Of a DNA stretch of 64,000 nucleotides, positions 39,001-49,950 are shown in pieces; the first letter of the stretch is position 1, and every line of letters starts with the position of its first letter. A model generated the notes under the pieces. That model ran no database searches, was not told the origin of the DNA, and worked only from the letters and a program-made list of their open reading frames with translations. The stretch comes from Sequoia sempervirens (lineage: Eukaryota > Streptophyta > Pinopsida > Cupressales > Cupressaceae), in NCBI GenBank assembly GCA_007258455.2, contig VDFB02000002.1, forward strand, positions 167,283 to 231,282, in the 5' to 3' direction. Both the position numbers and the translations under genes were made by a program.

Positions 39001-40203
39001 CAAATAGAGATCTACACAAAGAAAGGTGAAGGTGATCGTAAATTTTCCAAGGGAAACTCTGCTATACCCGAATGGCTAGAGAGGCAACTTTAAAAGAAGA
39101 CTCCTACCCCAAAGGATCCAAGAGCAAGACTAGAGGCTATCTTAGCCCAAGCACAGATCACAACCAGGAAGGAGAAGAAGTCCAAAATTAGATCCAAGGT
39201 AACGATGGATGCTTTTGGGTCCTGAACTATGCAAATAGCAACGCTGGTGGTAGGCCAAGAAGGAGTAAGCTATAATATCTCCACCATTGACTTGGGAACT
39301 GCTACTAGAGATAAAAAGGTAGAGCACCTTGAGGAGTCTGTGGCTATGGTGGTGCATCTAATACAATAGGATAAAGTCTCAAAAGACAAGCTTAAAGCAC
39401 AAGTAGCTAACTTGACAACTTACATCCAACAATGATCTTCAGCTGAAGAAATGCCCACCACATCCATGACTCCACCCCAACTGTTGTCCAAGGAAGAAAT
39501 TATCAAGCTAGAAAAAAGAAAGAACTTGGACAAAAGTACAAAAAGCTAGTTTTGAAAGGTTCTATATGTCAGAAATATGGGTATCAATCGGGTTGTTCGA
39601 ACAACCAATGAGTTCCTGGATTTACAATATTCTCTGGAAGGCACAAAGAAAATTTGCACCAACTTCCCTATGATGTATAGGTCCACCTATCCAAAGATTG
39701 AGGCTATCATCCGACTACCAAAAGCCACATGGGAAAATAAGCTCGCACTCAAAGTGGACGATCATTGGCTAGTGGATGTATGGAAATGGAACTTTGATAA
39801 TAGGAAAGAAAGGTTTGAGCAGGTAATTGACAAAGTGGATCCAAATGTTGAATGGGTCAAAGAAATTAGGATGGATTGTGCCAGATATTTGAGGCTGATG
39901 ATGGGATATGACATGCCCACGGTGTAAATTGATCCAGAGAAAATATAGCCCCATTTATAAAAAATAATGGAGGACGGGATGTTAGATGAGATAACCACAT
40001 ATTTCATGAGTTTTTCCACCCACGCCTTCACCTAGTTAGAACTATTTAGAGACCATGCCACCAAGTATGATGAAGACTAGAAAAGGCTTGAAGACAACTC
40101 CAAGGAATGGAGTTATCAAGTGTATTGTTCCAAGATCATGGAGGTCGACAAACCCCAACTAGTAATTTTAAAGTTCATGGAGTATGCAGCTTTGAAGGAC
40201 TAG
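36061..40203 (+). pseudogene. Protein encoded inside the left LTR (U3), unknown function
   Basis: About 1,380 codons from an ATG at 36061, which is matched by an ATG at 51496 in the right LTR, to a TAG at 40201-40203 shared with the right copy (55610-55612). The N-terminal part (36118-36576, GEPLHSK, VDIDEFKQRVRIHPKT, ELVMACQQAYQPHTRTI) has the family block also seen at 18354-20949. The middle (37900-38300) is Pro/Ser/Thr-rich. Next, 38355-39090 is strongly acidic and lysine-rich. The C-terminal part (39577-39927 and on) is globular-looking with many Trp (ATWENKLALKVDDHWLVDVW). Several stops, mostly TAG/TAA where the family suggests Gln or Trp codons, break the frame. A stop at 36100 is private to this copy. 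No enzyme motif is recognised; a relation to plant ORF1 proteins of Athila-like elements or to plant mobile-domain proteins is possible but untested. Confidence 0.7.
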
Positions 40204-40435
40204 GAGGGCAACTCTATTGTTAGTGAAGAGCTTCTGAAGGAATAACTATAGCAGAAAGAACAGTTAGCAAAAGACAAAATGCTACAGTATTGTCACTAGA
40301 GGACAAAATAGGGATGTGGATAGGATTGTATTTTAAATTGTAATATATTGTGGTGTAGGTAGAACCCTAGTTTGTAGTGAATCTTGGCCACACAATGAGA
40401 TTAAATATTGGCCATTTGTTCTACTTTTTGGGCAC

Positions 40436-40442
40436 TATAAAG
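40436..40442 (+). promoter_or_regulatory. Main LTR TATA box, left LTR
   Basis: TATAAAG lies in CACTATAAAGAGGGGGTCTC, about 890 bases before the LTR end. The right LTR has the fuller TATAAATAG at 55845-55853. Its place after the coding region defines U3 as containing that region. Confidence 0.6.
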
Positions 40443-41329
40443 AGGGGGTCTCCTCTTATTTTCAAGAGAGAGTTGAGTTGTTGTAAAGACATGCTGCAAA
40501 AACATCTAATGAAAACACATTGACTTGGTACATTTTTTGAGTTCTTCACATGTTTTATGATTCAATCTCCATCGTTAGATGCTCTATTTAGATTTACATT
40601 GTTGTTCTAGTTAGCTTTAAACTACTTCAATATATTTTAGTAATATTGTTCTGTGATTACAGAAATTTATGTTGTGTTGATGCCTTTCAGTCCATACATT
40701 TTTACATTTGCTGTTGGTAAATGGTCTTGTAAAGTTAGTCTAGGCTGAAACTTGAAGCTAATTTAAAATTTATCATTTTTCATGCATGTATGTGGTGATG
40801 AATGATAAAATATCTACAAAACTTTGAAGATAGCATAGATTCCATGATACTATAGGTTTCTTGGTTAAATGGGATCCTTTTTGAAGGAAGCTATCCATAG
40901 CATAACCTCCATGATCACTATTCATAGTTAGTTGCAGACCTAGGAACCTTCTCTCTTCCCTACTCTTTTTCCCTTTTTTTTTAGAAATATCCTGTGCTAA
41001 GGTTCATTGCACATTGTAAAACCAAAAATTGAAGAAAACATTAAAGTTTTAGATTGTTGTCCAAACTTACATCAAAGTGCACCTTAACTCCTATCTTAGA
41101 AACTTTAGATTTGGAGATTCACTTTACATCCAACTATGTAAGTATGCCCTATGATTACCAGTAATATCACATCAAACATCAACTGAGGAGTTCCATGCAA
41201 GTCATGACCCAACACTCGAGAGACCTTGGGGAGATTTTCAACTTGTTGCTATTGGAGATTTCGTTTCAAGAGAGGTAGTGCACATACACACTACTTGTGT
41301 TGAGAAAGTGTAGAAAACACCCATCAACA

Positions 41330-41744
41330 GAACTAACGCTGGAAGAAGGGCCTTGTGAGAGTGGATCGAATTGGATCATTCTCCCTAGAAATATTTCAAA
41401 GATTTCTACGGTAAACACCAAACAAGGGAGAATTTCAAGAGTTATAGCCCCCCACAAGGGAAAAATGAACTAAGGGAGGAGACGCTACTTCTTCCTCTTC
41501 CTCTACCCCACCCACTTCCCTCCCACCTCCACCTCCACTCATCTCTTCTACAACCCAACCATACCAAAATTCCTTTTCACCCCTCATTTTTAGTAGCCAA
41601 GGAGTTTCCTTTCTCCCAACCCTTCAAGCTCAAGGCGCAATCCAAACAGCCGCAATCTAGGTGTAGTCCTCAACTATTGTCTTGTTGTAGGTGCAGCTCT
41701 AGATTGTTGTCCATCAACAATAGATACCACCTCTACCTCCCATC
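41330..41744 (+). other. Leader between left LTR and gag
   Basis: About 415 bases. Pyrimidine-rich near 41485-41560. No confident tRNA primer-binding site; the first TGG after the LTR begins at 41340. Confidence 0.5.
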
Positions 41745-43530
41745 ATGGCTTCTTTGGTGCAAAATCCCTCGCTATTGCACTTCAACACTTACCACGACAT
41801 GCCCAAGAATCCAGAGGGCTTCTATTCAAAATTCACTCCTCGTGACCAGCAAACAATGATAGAAGAACACATCAAGATATTTGAAACAACAATCATGAAT
41901 ATGCAAGTCGGTCATGAAGATGATGCATTCCACCTTTTTCCTTACTCATTGGGAAAGGAGGCTCTTTATGCATACATCAATCTACCAAGGGGGTCCATTA
42001 CCTTGTGGGACCTCATGAAGAACACTTTCCTACATAAATATAAGATTTCAATCAGCCCCTCAGAGCTATACCGACAATTTATGTTAGTCTAGAGGGAAGT
42101 TAATGAACCTATTGGATCCTTTAGTGATCATTTCTATCATGCCTGAGGCTTTAGAATCCATATATACACAATGGTGTTGCATCCCTTCCCATCTACTATG
42201 CCACATTAGATAATCTCACGTCAGCATTGGTAAAAAAGATGTGTCCACCACTCACTATGTTAGTAACTGCTTATGTGGAGGTGGTTGTTCCCAGTGTGGA
42301 TTTGGGGTAGAAAATCTCTAGTCTGCTACCTTAATTGGGATAGGTAGCTCACTTGATGCAAGTTCAAGGGCTTAATCAAGAATTCGCTCACTAGACCCCT
42401 CTGATGAACTAGGTGCCTTAGCTACTCATCGTTTCTCACCCTGGATTGCCAATGAATTATGCACCTCTCGTGCTTTCTTATTTGGAACCTTAGTAATAGA
42501 AAAGCTATCCTTAGGCTTCCCAACAACAACAAGCTTACTCTCAATAGCCATAAGCACCTTTGTACTTGTTGGGACTAGAATTCCCCCCTTCACATCAAAA
42601 TCAGTCAGCGGCCCCGCCTATCTTTCTTTGAAACCTAGTGTCATAGTTGAACAATGCTAAGAAGGACAAATTGGAAGAATTGACTAAGATGATAAGGAAA
42701 TTTTCTATGGAAATGACACACTTAAAGAACTAGAATAATCAATTTCATGCATCCCAATGTAGTCTCTAGGCTAATCTTAATTGGGAAAGTTGAGACAACA
42801 AGGATGGTAGGGAAAACTGGGAAGCAAGAACCTCTTCTAGGAAGAACTATGATAGAGGAAAGAATTGAAATCAAAAATTCAAGAGGAGACCTTCTCAGAG
42901 GTAGAATTGCACATGGAATACAAGGCCTAATAATGGAGGTGTCCCTACTCCCCTTGATCAACCTACCAGCAATGAAAACACAACCAATGGAGTGTACCTC
43001 GCTTAGGAAGCCCTATCCGAATGGTGCCAAATTCACAAAACCAGCTGATACTCTGAGCTGGATTGTCGTGAGTTCTAGATAGCTGCTAAAATCTTCCAAG
43101 TGGAGGTCCAAAATTTTGTTGATAGTGATGGTTGTAGGGACATAATTCAATTTGATCCTTATGACTTTTCCTATCTTGTGGTAAACCAAGCACCATTTCC
43201 ACGAAGTGACCGCAATGAGCCTGAGGTCAAACCCACCTTAGTTAAGAGTGAAGAAGTGAAAAAGGTAAGTAACGAACAAACCTTGGCTCAACTTTTCAAT
43301 TCAATAGATAATTGTTCACTAGATGAGGAAGAACTACACATAGATGAAGTCCACATGTTCCCCCAAAGAAGAACTCGCTACTTCCTCAGGAATAGGCAGG
43401 TGGGTGGACCCTTTACGACTTCTAATCCATCAAATAATTTTACTACCTTGCCTAAACCTAATGTCAACAATAACCCTGGGCTTCCCCATATACCCACTCA
43501 ATATCTCAATAAGGACAGGCCCCAAAATTA
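41745..43530 (+). pseudogene. gag polyprotein of the giant element, decayed
   Basis: The ATG at 41745 opens a 115-codon segment (MASLVQNPSLLHFNTYHDMP) leading into the plant retrotransposon gag fold: ...HLFPYSLGKEALYAYINLP, ITLWDLMKNTFLHKY, and past a stop NEPIGSFSDHFYHA. The following 42120-43000 is broken by many stops. At 43022-43075 is a knuckle-like block with W-C-x2-H and, after a stop, SELDC (possible CHHC type rather than the usual CCHC). The tail, 43100-43530, has one long open frame. In working elements this protein forms the particle that packages the RNA. Confidence 0.75.
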
Positions 43531-43964
43531 GTGAAAAAATAGCCTCAAGGACAATCACAAAACTAGTCAAGTCAAACAAAAGTCCAACCTTCTAACTCCT
43601 CCCTTCAAGTGTTTGACTCTGAGATTGATAAAATGGTAAATATGTGACAGAAGAGTTCAAGAAAGTAAAAATCAGCCTATCTTCCTTTGAACTACTCAAA
43701 GTCCCTATTATAAGGAATCCCTTCTTCAAGATACTCAATGGGACCCCATTCTCTAGCACAATACTAGAGATGTCAGCTAAAAGAGTCACCTTTGAAGAAC
43801 CTAGGCAGGAACCTGTGGTTCAAGACAACATAAGGAAAAGGAAGGATGTTCCCTCAAATCAATATGTAGGTAAGCAACCAGAAAAGGAACTCGATCAGGA
43901 AAACAAGCATATTGCTAAGGATCGGCCATCTGAGTAGACCAAGGATAGAACTGGTGATAGGAAC

Positions 43965-44570
43965 ATGATGCAAGTATCTCATATAGATACGTCTAAGGGT
44001 CTCTTGCAGGGAAAATTTGAAACCCCACCTTTCCTTACCACCATTTGGATATTCAAGAAAAAATTGGACAACTACCTACTTGATTTAGGAGTGTCTACCA
44101 ATGTTATGCCTCTAGTAGTATGCAAGGATCTTGGGATCACTCCCACACCCTCATAAAGGAAGGTGACTCAATTGGAAAAAAACATAAATCAACATCATGG
44201 AAGAAATGAATAGGGTCCTGATGCAAACTGTTGCAGATATAAGGATACAAGTCATTGATATTCAAGTGGCTGACATTCCTGATGCATATGGGATCATCTT
44301 ATGGAGAGACTTCACTAGAATGCTGAATGAATATGCTGCTACAAACCATTCTCACATGTGGTTGCCATGGAAAGGGCTGCCAAATCAAGTCCATATAGAC
44401 TGTGAGCCCCATATGAAGTACATGACCACAAAGTACAATAACTTAAACGAGGTGTTGTTTGTTGAGACAAAATTGGAAAATTACTATCCCTTTGCCTACC
44501 AGGATGAATTTGGACCCCAAGAAGAGTGTGTTGCTGAAGTAATTGCAACCCTCCAACTGACTTCACTCAA
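43965..44570 (+). pseudogene. Aspartic protease region of pol
   Basis: The catalytic block reads LLDLGVSTNVMPLVVCKDLG, the DLG form found in Athila/Tat-type elements. Then come VADIPDAYGIILWRDF and ATNHSHMWLPWKGLPNQV, a stretch that follows the protease in the same lineages. A TAA at 44154 interrupts it. Confidence 0.75.
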
Positions 44571-44732
44571 ATTCCTTAGAGTACGGAGGTGTTGGTAGAA
44601 TCAGATGATAAACCTAATGAAGATGACAACTTGGGACTACTCAATGGTTTCCAAGAATTCATGAAAAAATGCACAAAGGATCAACTCAGTTTGGGTGCCC
44701 GAATGGATTTCCAAGATCTCTTGCTACCAAAT

Positions 44733-44777
44733 TGGTGTAGAATTCACAATGTTTCCCACTCCGAGCTTGATTGCTAC
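44733..44777 (+). other. Second CHHC-like knuckle, between protease and RNase H
   Basis: WCRIHNVSHSELDC has C-x2-H-x3-H-x4-C spacing and closely resembles the decayed block at 43022-43075 in gag. Its place after the protease is unusual. Confidence 0.5.
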
Positions 44778-44839
44778 TTATGCCAAATGGTAGTTGAGAA
44801 TGTCAAAAAATTAGTGGTCCCTTAGAAGAAAACACCAAA

Positions 44840-45350
44840 TGAGGTGCTAGCAAAACCACCTACTATTCAACACGTTGAGCTGAAATATTTCTCAAAGGTC
44901 ATAGAGGCAACCACCCAGCCTAAAGGAAACGAGAGCCTAGTTGGGCCTGGATTCAAAGAGTTTCCTAAGTTTTGGATGCTTCAATTTGATGGATCTAAAT
45001 CAAAACAAGGAGCTGGTGTTGGGTTCGAACTCATCATCCCAATAGGTAAGACCTTTCTTGTTGCCTATAAGTTGCAGTTTTGTTGCACCAATAATCTAGT
45101 AGAATACAAGGCATTAGTCCATGGTCTTCTTATGGCTTTAAAGAAAAATGTCAAGATGCTGCAAGTGTTCGGGGATTCTGAACTCGTAGTCAAGAAAGTT
45201 AGAAGATTATATTCCTGCCATGATAGAAGACTTGAAAACTATAGGCATAGGGTCTAGGACCACTTATAAGGTTTAGATGCATTCAATATACAATTGATCC
45301 CTCTTGCTCAGAACCATACAACTGATTCCTTGGCTCAGGCAGACATCACT
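44840..45350 (+). pseudogene. Additional RNase H (Tat/archaeal type), located before RT
   Basis: LQFDGSKSKQGAGVGFELI supplies the first acidic residue, NNLVEYKALVHGLLMALK the Glu and VFGDSELVVKKV the second Asp. A tail HTTDSLAQADITLQ follows after a stop. These are the hallmarks of the extra RNase H of Tat-lineage Ty3/gypsy elements, which removes RNA from RNA:DNA hybrids. In the better-known Tat elements (Ogre, Retand) this domain lies after the gypsy RNase H; here it clearly precedes the reverse transcriptase at 45760-46640. Confidence 0.82.
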
Positions 45351-45759
45351 TTGCAACCCCTCTCCTTGTCCAAACTTACGAAATTCATAGTTGAGTTGAC
45401 ATCCACACCGTTTGTCCCCGATAATGTCACTCATTTTCAAGTCTTAAATGACGATAAACATATCCTTTAATTCATTATGAGTTTTGATGTCTTCACCACC
45501 CAAATAATTGATGAAGTTGATCTGGATGAGGCCAAATTGGATATAGAAGGAGTTATCAACCTCAAAACCAACACAATTCCCAAAGGCATAGTTTAGCTTG
45601 AATGAATATTTGATTTGGACAAGATCTGAGACCAAGATCGAGAAACAAAGAAGGAAGCCATAAGCAACTAGTGTGATGCTCACAACCTTGGGACAACTGA
45701 GGAAATCATAAATGTTTTTGTTGGTAAAGTGTGAATTCCTGAGGAAAAGAAGGGAATCA

Positions 45760-46640
45760 TCGATGCTTTGTGGAGGTATCATGACGTGGTGGCATGGAGC
45801 TACAAGGATCTAAAGACTTATGACACCTCCATCATCACGCACACCATCCCTCTTAAGATAGAAGGTAGGCCCTTCCACCAATGACAACATCCTATTAATG
45901 CCTTGCTAGAGCCCATCATTTACAAAGAGGTACAAAAGTTACTTTCAACAAGAATTATTTTTCCAGTCTTCCACAATTTCAATAGAGCTTTGGAGAAGGA
46001 CAACTATCTAGTGTCTTCATTGGATGAGGTGTCGCAGATCGTCAACGACTCCCAAATGATGTCTTTCCTTGATGGATACTCTGGATATAACCAAGTTATG
46101 GTGCAATACAAAAATTGCCATAAGACAACATTCACCACTAAGTCAGGGACCTTTTCTTATAGGATAATTCCTTTTGGGCTCATTAATGTTGGTGCCACTT
46201 TTCAAGGTGCCATGGATATTGCCTTCAAAGATCTGATTGGGAAGTGCATAATTATCTACATGGATGATTTAACTGTGTTCTCTAAGAGGTGAAGTGATCA
46301 TGTCTCTAATTTGTGCAAGGTGTTTCAGAGGTGTAGGGAGTTTGAAGTTTCCCTTAACCCAAAGAAGTGCATTTTTGGCTTGATTGAGGGTAGATTGCTT
46401 GGACATGTTATTTCAGAGCAGGGAATCTCCATAAACCCTGAACGCATCTATTTTTTACTAAAGATCCCGCCGCTAGGTAGTAAGAAAGAATTAAAATCCT
46501 TCTTTGGAAAGATCAACTTCATTAAGAAATTCTTCACGAGTTTTGTTGAGATTGTTAAACCACTCAATGCCATGTTAAAACAAGATGCCAAAGTTGAATG
46601 GACTCCCGAAGCCAAACAAGCTTTTGAAGAAATCAAATAG
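45760..46640 (+). pseudogene. Reverse transcriptase of the giant element
   Basis: Ordered RT blocks: WRYHDVVAWSYKDLKTYD, then PINALLEPIIYKEVQKLL, DGYSGYNQV, FTTKSGTFSYRIIPFGL, the catalytic IIYMDDLTVF (46250-46280), and HVISEQGISINPERI. A TGA at 46290 splits it into two open segments, and the usual KLR/K-x-N-G-x-W contacts before DGYSGYNQV are altered (EKDNYLVSSLDEVSQ). Confidence 0.88.
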
Positions 46641-47050
46641 GTCATTGCTGAGGTGCCTATGCTAGTTAGTGCAAACTATCTAAAGCCGTTCTACATCTAT
46701 TCATTCACTTCAGAGCATTCCTATACGAGCATTCAGACTCAAAAAGATGATGAAGGAAATGACCACCCGATCGCTTTCATGAGTGATCCTTTGAAAAATA
46801 TTGAATTATGCTACCACAATGTAGAAAAGCAAGCATATTACCTTGTTATGGGTGAATAAATTTAGGTATTATATCTTGTGCAATAAAGTGTTCGCCATTG
46901 TCACCGATCTAGCAGTGAAAACACTCCTTATACAAAATGAATTGGGTGAACGAAGAGCTAAATGGGTCACATTGCTCTAGGAGTATGATATGGAAATCCA
47001 ACTGATGAAGTTGGTAAGAGGACAAGTGCTTACCTGAAAAATTACTGAAA
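46641..47050 (+). pseudogene. Gypsy RNase H, catalytically degenerate
   Basis: PMLVSANYLKPFYIYSFTSEHS corresponds to the first beta strand of the gypsy RNase H, where the catalytic Asp is normally in LYxDAS; here it is Phe (SFTS). HPIAFMSDPLKNIELCYHNVEKQAYYLV follows. Loss of this Asp is known for Tat elements that carry the second RNase H, which fits the domain at 44840. Confidence 0.75.
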
Positions 47051-47217
47051 CACTAGTAGAAGCAAGACCTGAACTCACTGTGCAACAATACCAGCTTGAG
47101 GATGTTTCTCCGGGTAAATGGTAAGAGGATGTCGTTTATTATTTCCTAAACCACAAGTGTCCACCCCACTTACAAGGAGTCCAAAAAAGTGCTCTCAGAC
47201 TAAAAAGCAGTAGTTAC

Positions 47218-48365
47218 ATGTTGCAAGGGTCCATTTTATACAAGAAAAATAATGAAGGAATCTACTTGAGATGCCTTGACAAGGAAGAAGCAAATTGAGC
47301 CTTGAAAGAGTTTCATGAAAAATTTGGCACTGGTCATGGATTCGTACCTTCCACTAGACATCAGATATTAATAGCGGGGTATTATTGGCCAACTATATTC
47401 AAGGATGTTTATTTTCATGTTCGTTCATGTCAAACATGTCAGACCACTGCCACCAAGGAGAAGAATGTTTTTGTCCCACTACAACCCATGTTGGAGGTGA
47501 GGCCATTTGCACAATGGGGTCTTGATTTCATTGGTTCGGTAAGCCCCCCATCATTTGTGAGACACAGGTACATTCTTACCGCTACTGATTACTACACTAG
47601 ATGGACATAAGCAATTGTATGTAACCAATGCACAATTGAGGTAGTTACAAATTTTATGGAAAATTTTATTTTAAATCGCTTTGGTTGTCCCTATGCATTG
47701 GTGTGTGATAATGGACCTACTTTTGCTTCTTTAAAATTTGCTAGTTGGGCCTTCAACTATAGGATTTCCCTTAAATTTTTCATCTAATTACTACCCTCAA
47801 GGAAATGGCCTTGCTGAATCCACAAAAAAAACCTAATCACAGTGATCAGAAAATTGCTCGATAGGAATCCCAAGGACTGACATACCTAGCTCTGATTCAC
47901 CCTTTGGGTAGACCACACTCACCACAAGGCTACCCTTGGGGATTCCCCATTCCATATTGTTTATGGCCTAGAGTCCATATTTCCTATCCACTTGAAGATT
48001 CCCACACTCCAATTTATCGACTTTTACGAAGGGAGGGACCGTAGAGAAGCTCAACTGGCTAAGCTCTTACATTTAGAAGAGGTGTGAAACCATGCAATAG
48101 AAATTTTTTCCAAACATTAGGGTATGGTTAACAGATGGTTTGACCACTGAGACAAGATCAAGGCTTTTAGAATTGTATATTTAGTCCTATATTGGGACAA
48201 GGCCCATGAAAAGAAAGGGGGACACAACAAATTTGACAAGCTTTGTCTTGGCCCCTTTCAAATAGTTGAAATTTTGGGAGACAATTCTTTCCACTTGAAG
48301 ACCTTAACTGGTGAAGATGTCTCATTGCCAGTCAATGGGCAACACCTCAAGAATTACTTCCAAGC
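47218..48365 (+). pseudogene. Integrase and C-terminal region of pol
   Basis: The zinc-binding N-terminal part lies at 47302-47450 (FHEKFGTGHG...YYWPTIFKDV, CQTCQ). The catalytic core has GLDFIG (first Asp, about 47520), VCDNGPTF (second Asp, about 47705) and NGLAES after a frame change (Glu, about 47810). Downstream are FHIVYGLESIFPIHLKIP and KFDKLCLGPFQIVEILGDNSFHL, typical of the gypsy C-terminal region, ending at a TAA near 48367. Frame changes and stops make it inactive. Confidence 0.88.
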
Positions 48366-49286
48366 CTAAGCTTTGTCGAGCTCTTCCTTGTAAATATATG
48401 TACATAAGTTAGAGTAGGTTTCCTTTTGGTTCGCCTGTGTTTTGTTGTTTCTTTGTTTTGCTTGTTCCCTGATTTTTTTGTTTCGAAGAGGGTTCTCTTA
48501 GTCCCATTGTAGTGGCCACGCTTGTTCAATGAATAGTTCGCTTTGTTGTCCATCCTTGGTGTTCTTAGGCTAAACATTCATTCTCGACTATTGGTCCTTG
48601 GAGGCTACCCAAGTGTGGTTTCCTCATTTGAACTTTTCTTTAGAACTCGACCTTTGGTTGGATCTTCTTACACACATCTCAGATCTTGCACAAAACACAT
48701 ACTAATTATTTCTAAAGGACTATACAATGGCTGCTATGATATCCTAGTAAGTGAAAAACTTAAGTTTTCTCCAGTGAACACTATGGTTCCCAAACCCATT
48801 ATAGGTTTTGGTGCTTATGTGGTCTAGCAAAAGATAAGTGAGAAAAGAACATTGAGAGAAATATCAAAACAAAGAAGAACAAGAAAATTCTAAAATCGAA
48901 TGACCGTATGGGTGTGCGATAACTCTACCGAGGCTATGGATGCCTAATAGGTAGTAGAGCAATATCCGTGGGATCATAGTGACAACTCAACTAGGGCTAT
49001 GGACACCTGACTAGAAATGGGGCAATGTCCAACTTACTTTTGGTGTTGAGCTCTTTATGTCGCTTGCTTAGTTGGATTAGAAACTATTTGTCATAGTTAT
49101 CATGGAAGGGAATCAATTCACCATACAAACTTCTGAGATGTCCTATAGACTAACCCAACTCAGAATCCTATCCTCCCAGTTCACTCTTGGAAGTCTTCCC
49201 CTGGTATGCAAAACTAGAGATTCTAGGTCCAGAATGAATGCTTATCCTCAGAACACTTGGGAGTGTTTCCTAGCAAAGTCACCATT
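48366..49286 (+). other. 3' untranslated region between pol and right LTR
   Basis: About 920 bases. Open frames at 48543-48827 and 49102-49428 have no recognised family. No clear purine tract directly before the right LTR, so either the tract has decayed or the true border differs by some bases. Confidence 0.5.
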
Positions 49287-49941
49287 TATTGTTCCCTCAA
49301 CCCACACCCATTCGAAATGGGGACCCTCTTTTTTTTTTCCTTGCCTGGTCATTTTGTCATTGCCTCATTTTGCGTACCCCCGTTTTGGTGTCCTAGATGG
49401 TCACCGTACCTTCAAAATCTTATATTGAGTTGACCATGTTTCATCCCCTCCATCTTGGTTAGGTCCTAGATCCTTCTGGACTTTTCTTGGAAATTTCCTT
49501 TTGCCAGTGGCCTTAGGGCCTAGTGGGCCTACCTCACCAAGTTTCCCTAGTCGGGCTTCCTCCAAGCGTTCACCGTTCTGAATGGCGGAAGGATTTTTCC
49601 TTCCCAAGCCCTAGAACTCGGGTCCTTGTTCACCTCCTTATTTAACTTCTGATGAAATTGCACTTCCCTTGACCATCTTGGGTCAGCCCCTCTAGACCTC
49701 CATCCCTGGAACTCCATTCCATCTTTGCCATTTCTGACGGCCAACCTACAGCCTCTCTCCACTTTCCAGGCCCCAGGTTCCCCTTCACTGATGATTTGTA
49801 AATAAACTTTGAGGCGGCTGTAGGGACACGTCTTTCTGGTCCTCGGGCCCTGGACCTCCCGCCGTCATTTGCAATTTTAACCTACCAACCATCCTGTCAT
49901 CCATACATGCATTAAATAAGGATATTAATTACATATTCGGT

Positions 49942-49950
49942 TATAAATAT
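49942..49950 (+). promoter_or_regulatory. Upstream TATA-like box in right LTR
   Basis: TATAAATAT in the same context as 8672-8680. Lies about 1.55 kb upstream of the ATG at 51496. A possible promoter for the LTR-encoded protein. Confidence 0.35.

Larger units (their letters stand above)
35152..41329 (+). repeat. Left LTR, 3' part (after the CACTA insertion)
   Basis: Collinear with 50610-57556 of the right LTR. It starts with the right copy of the CACTA target duplication (TGA) and ends at CAACA (41325-41329). It contains the U3 coding region 36061-40203, the main TATA box at 40436, and about 890 bases from that box to the LTR end (R and U5). The site where the right LTR carries a TIR element is empty here (near 41175, TCAAACATCAACTG). 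Confidence 0.87.

Noticed and set aside
41330..41400. tRNA primer-binding site for the giant element
   Set aside because: The first TGG (41340) is 10 bases past the LTR and the following bases match no tRNA 3' end that I can name with confidence.
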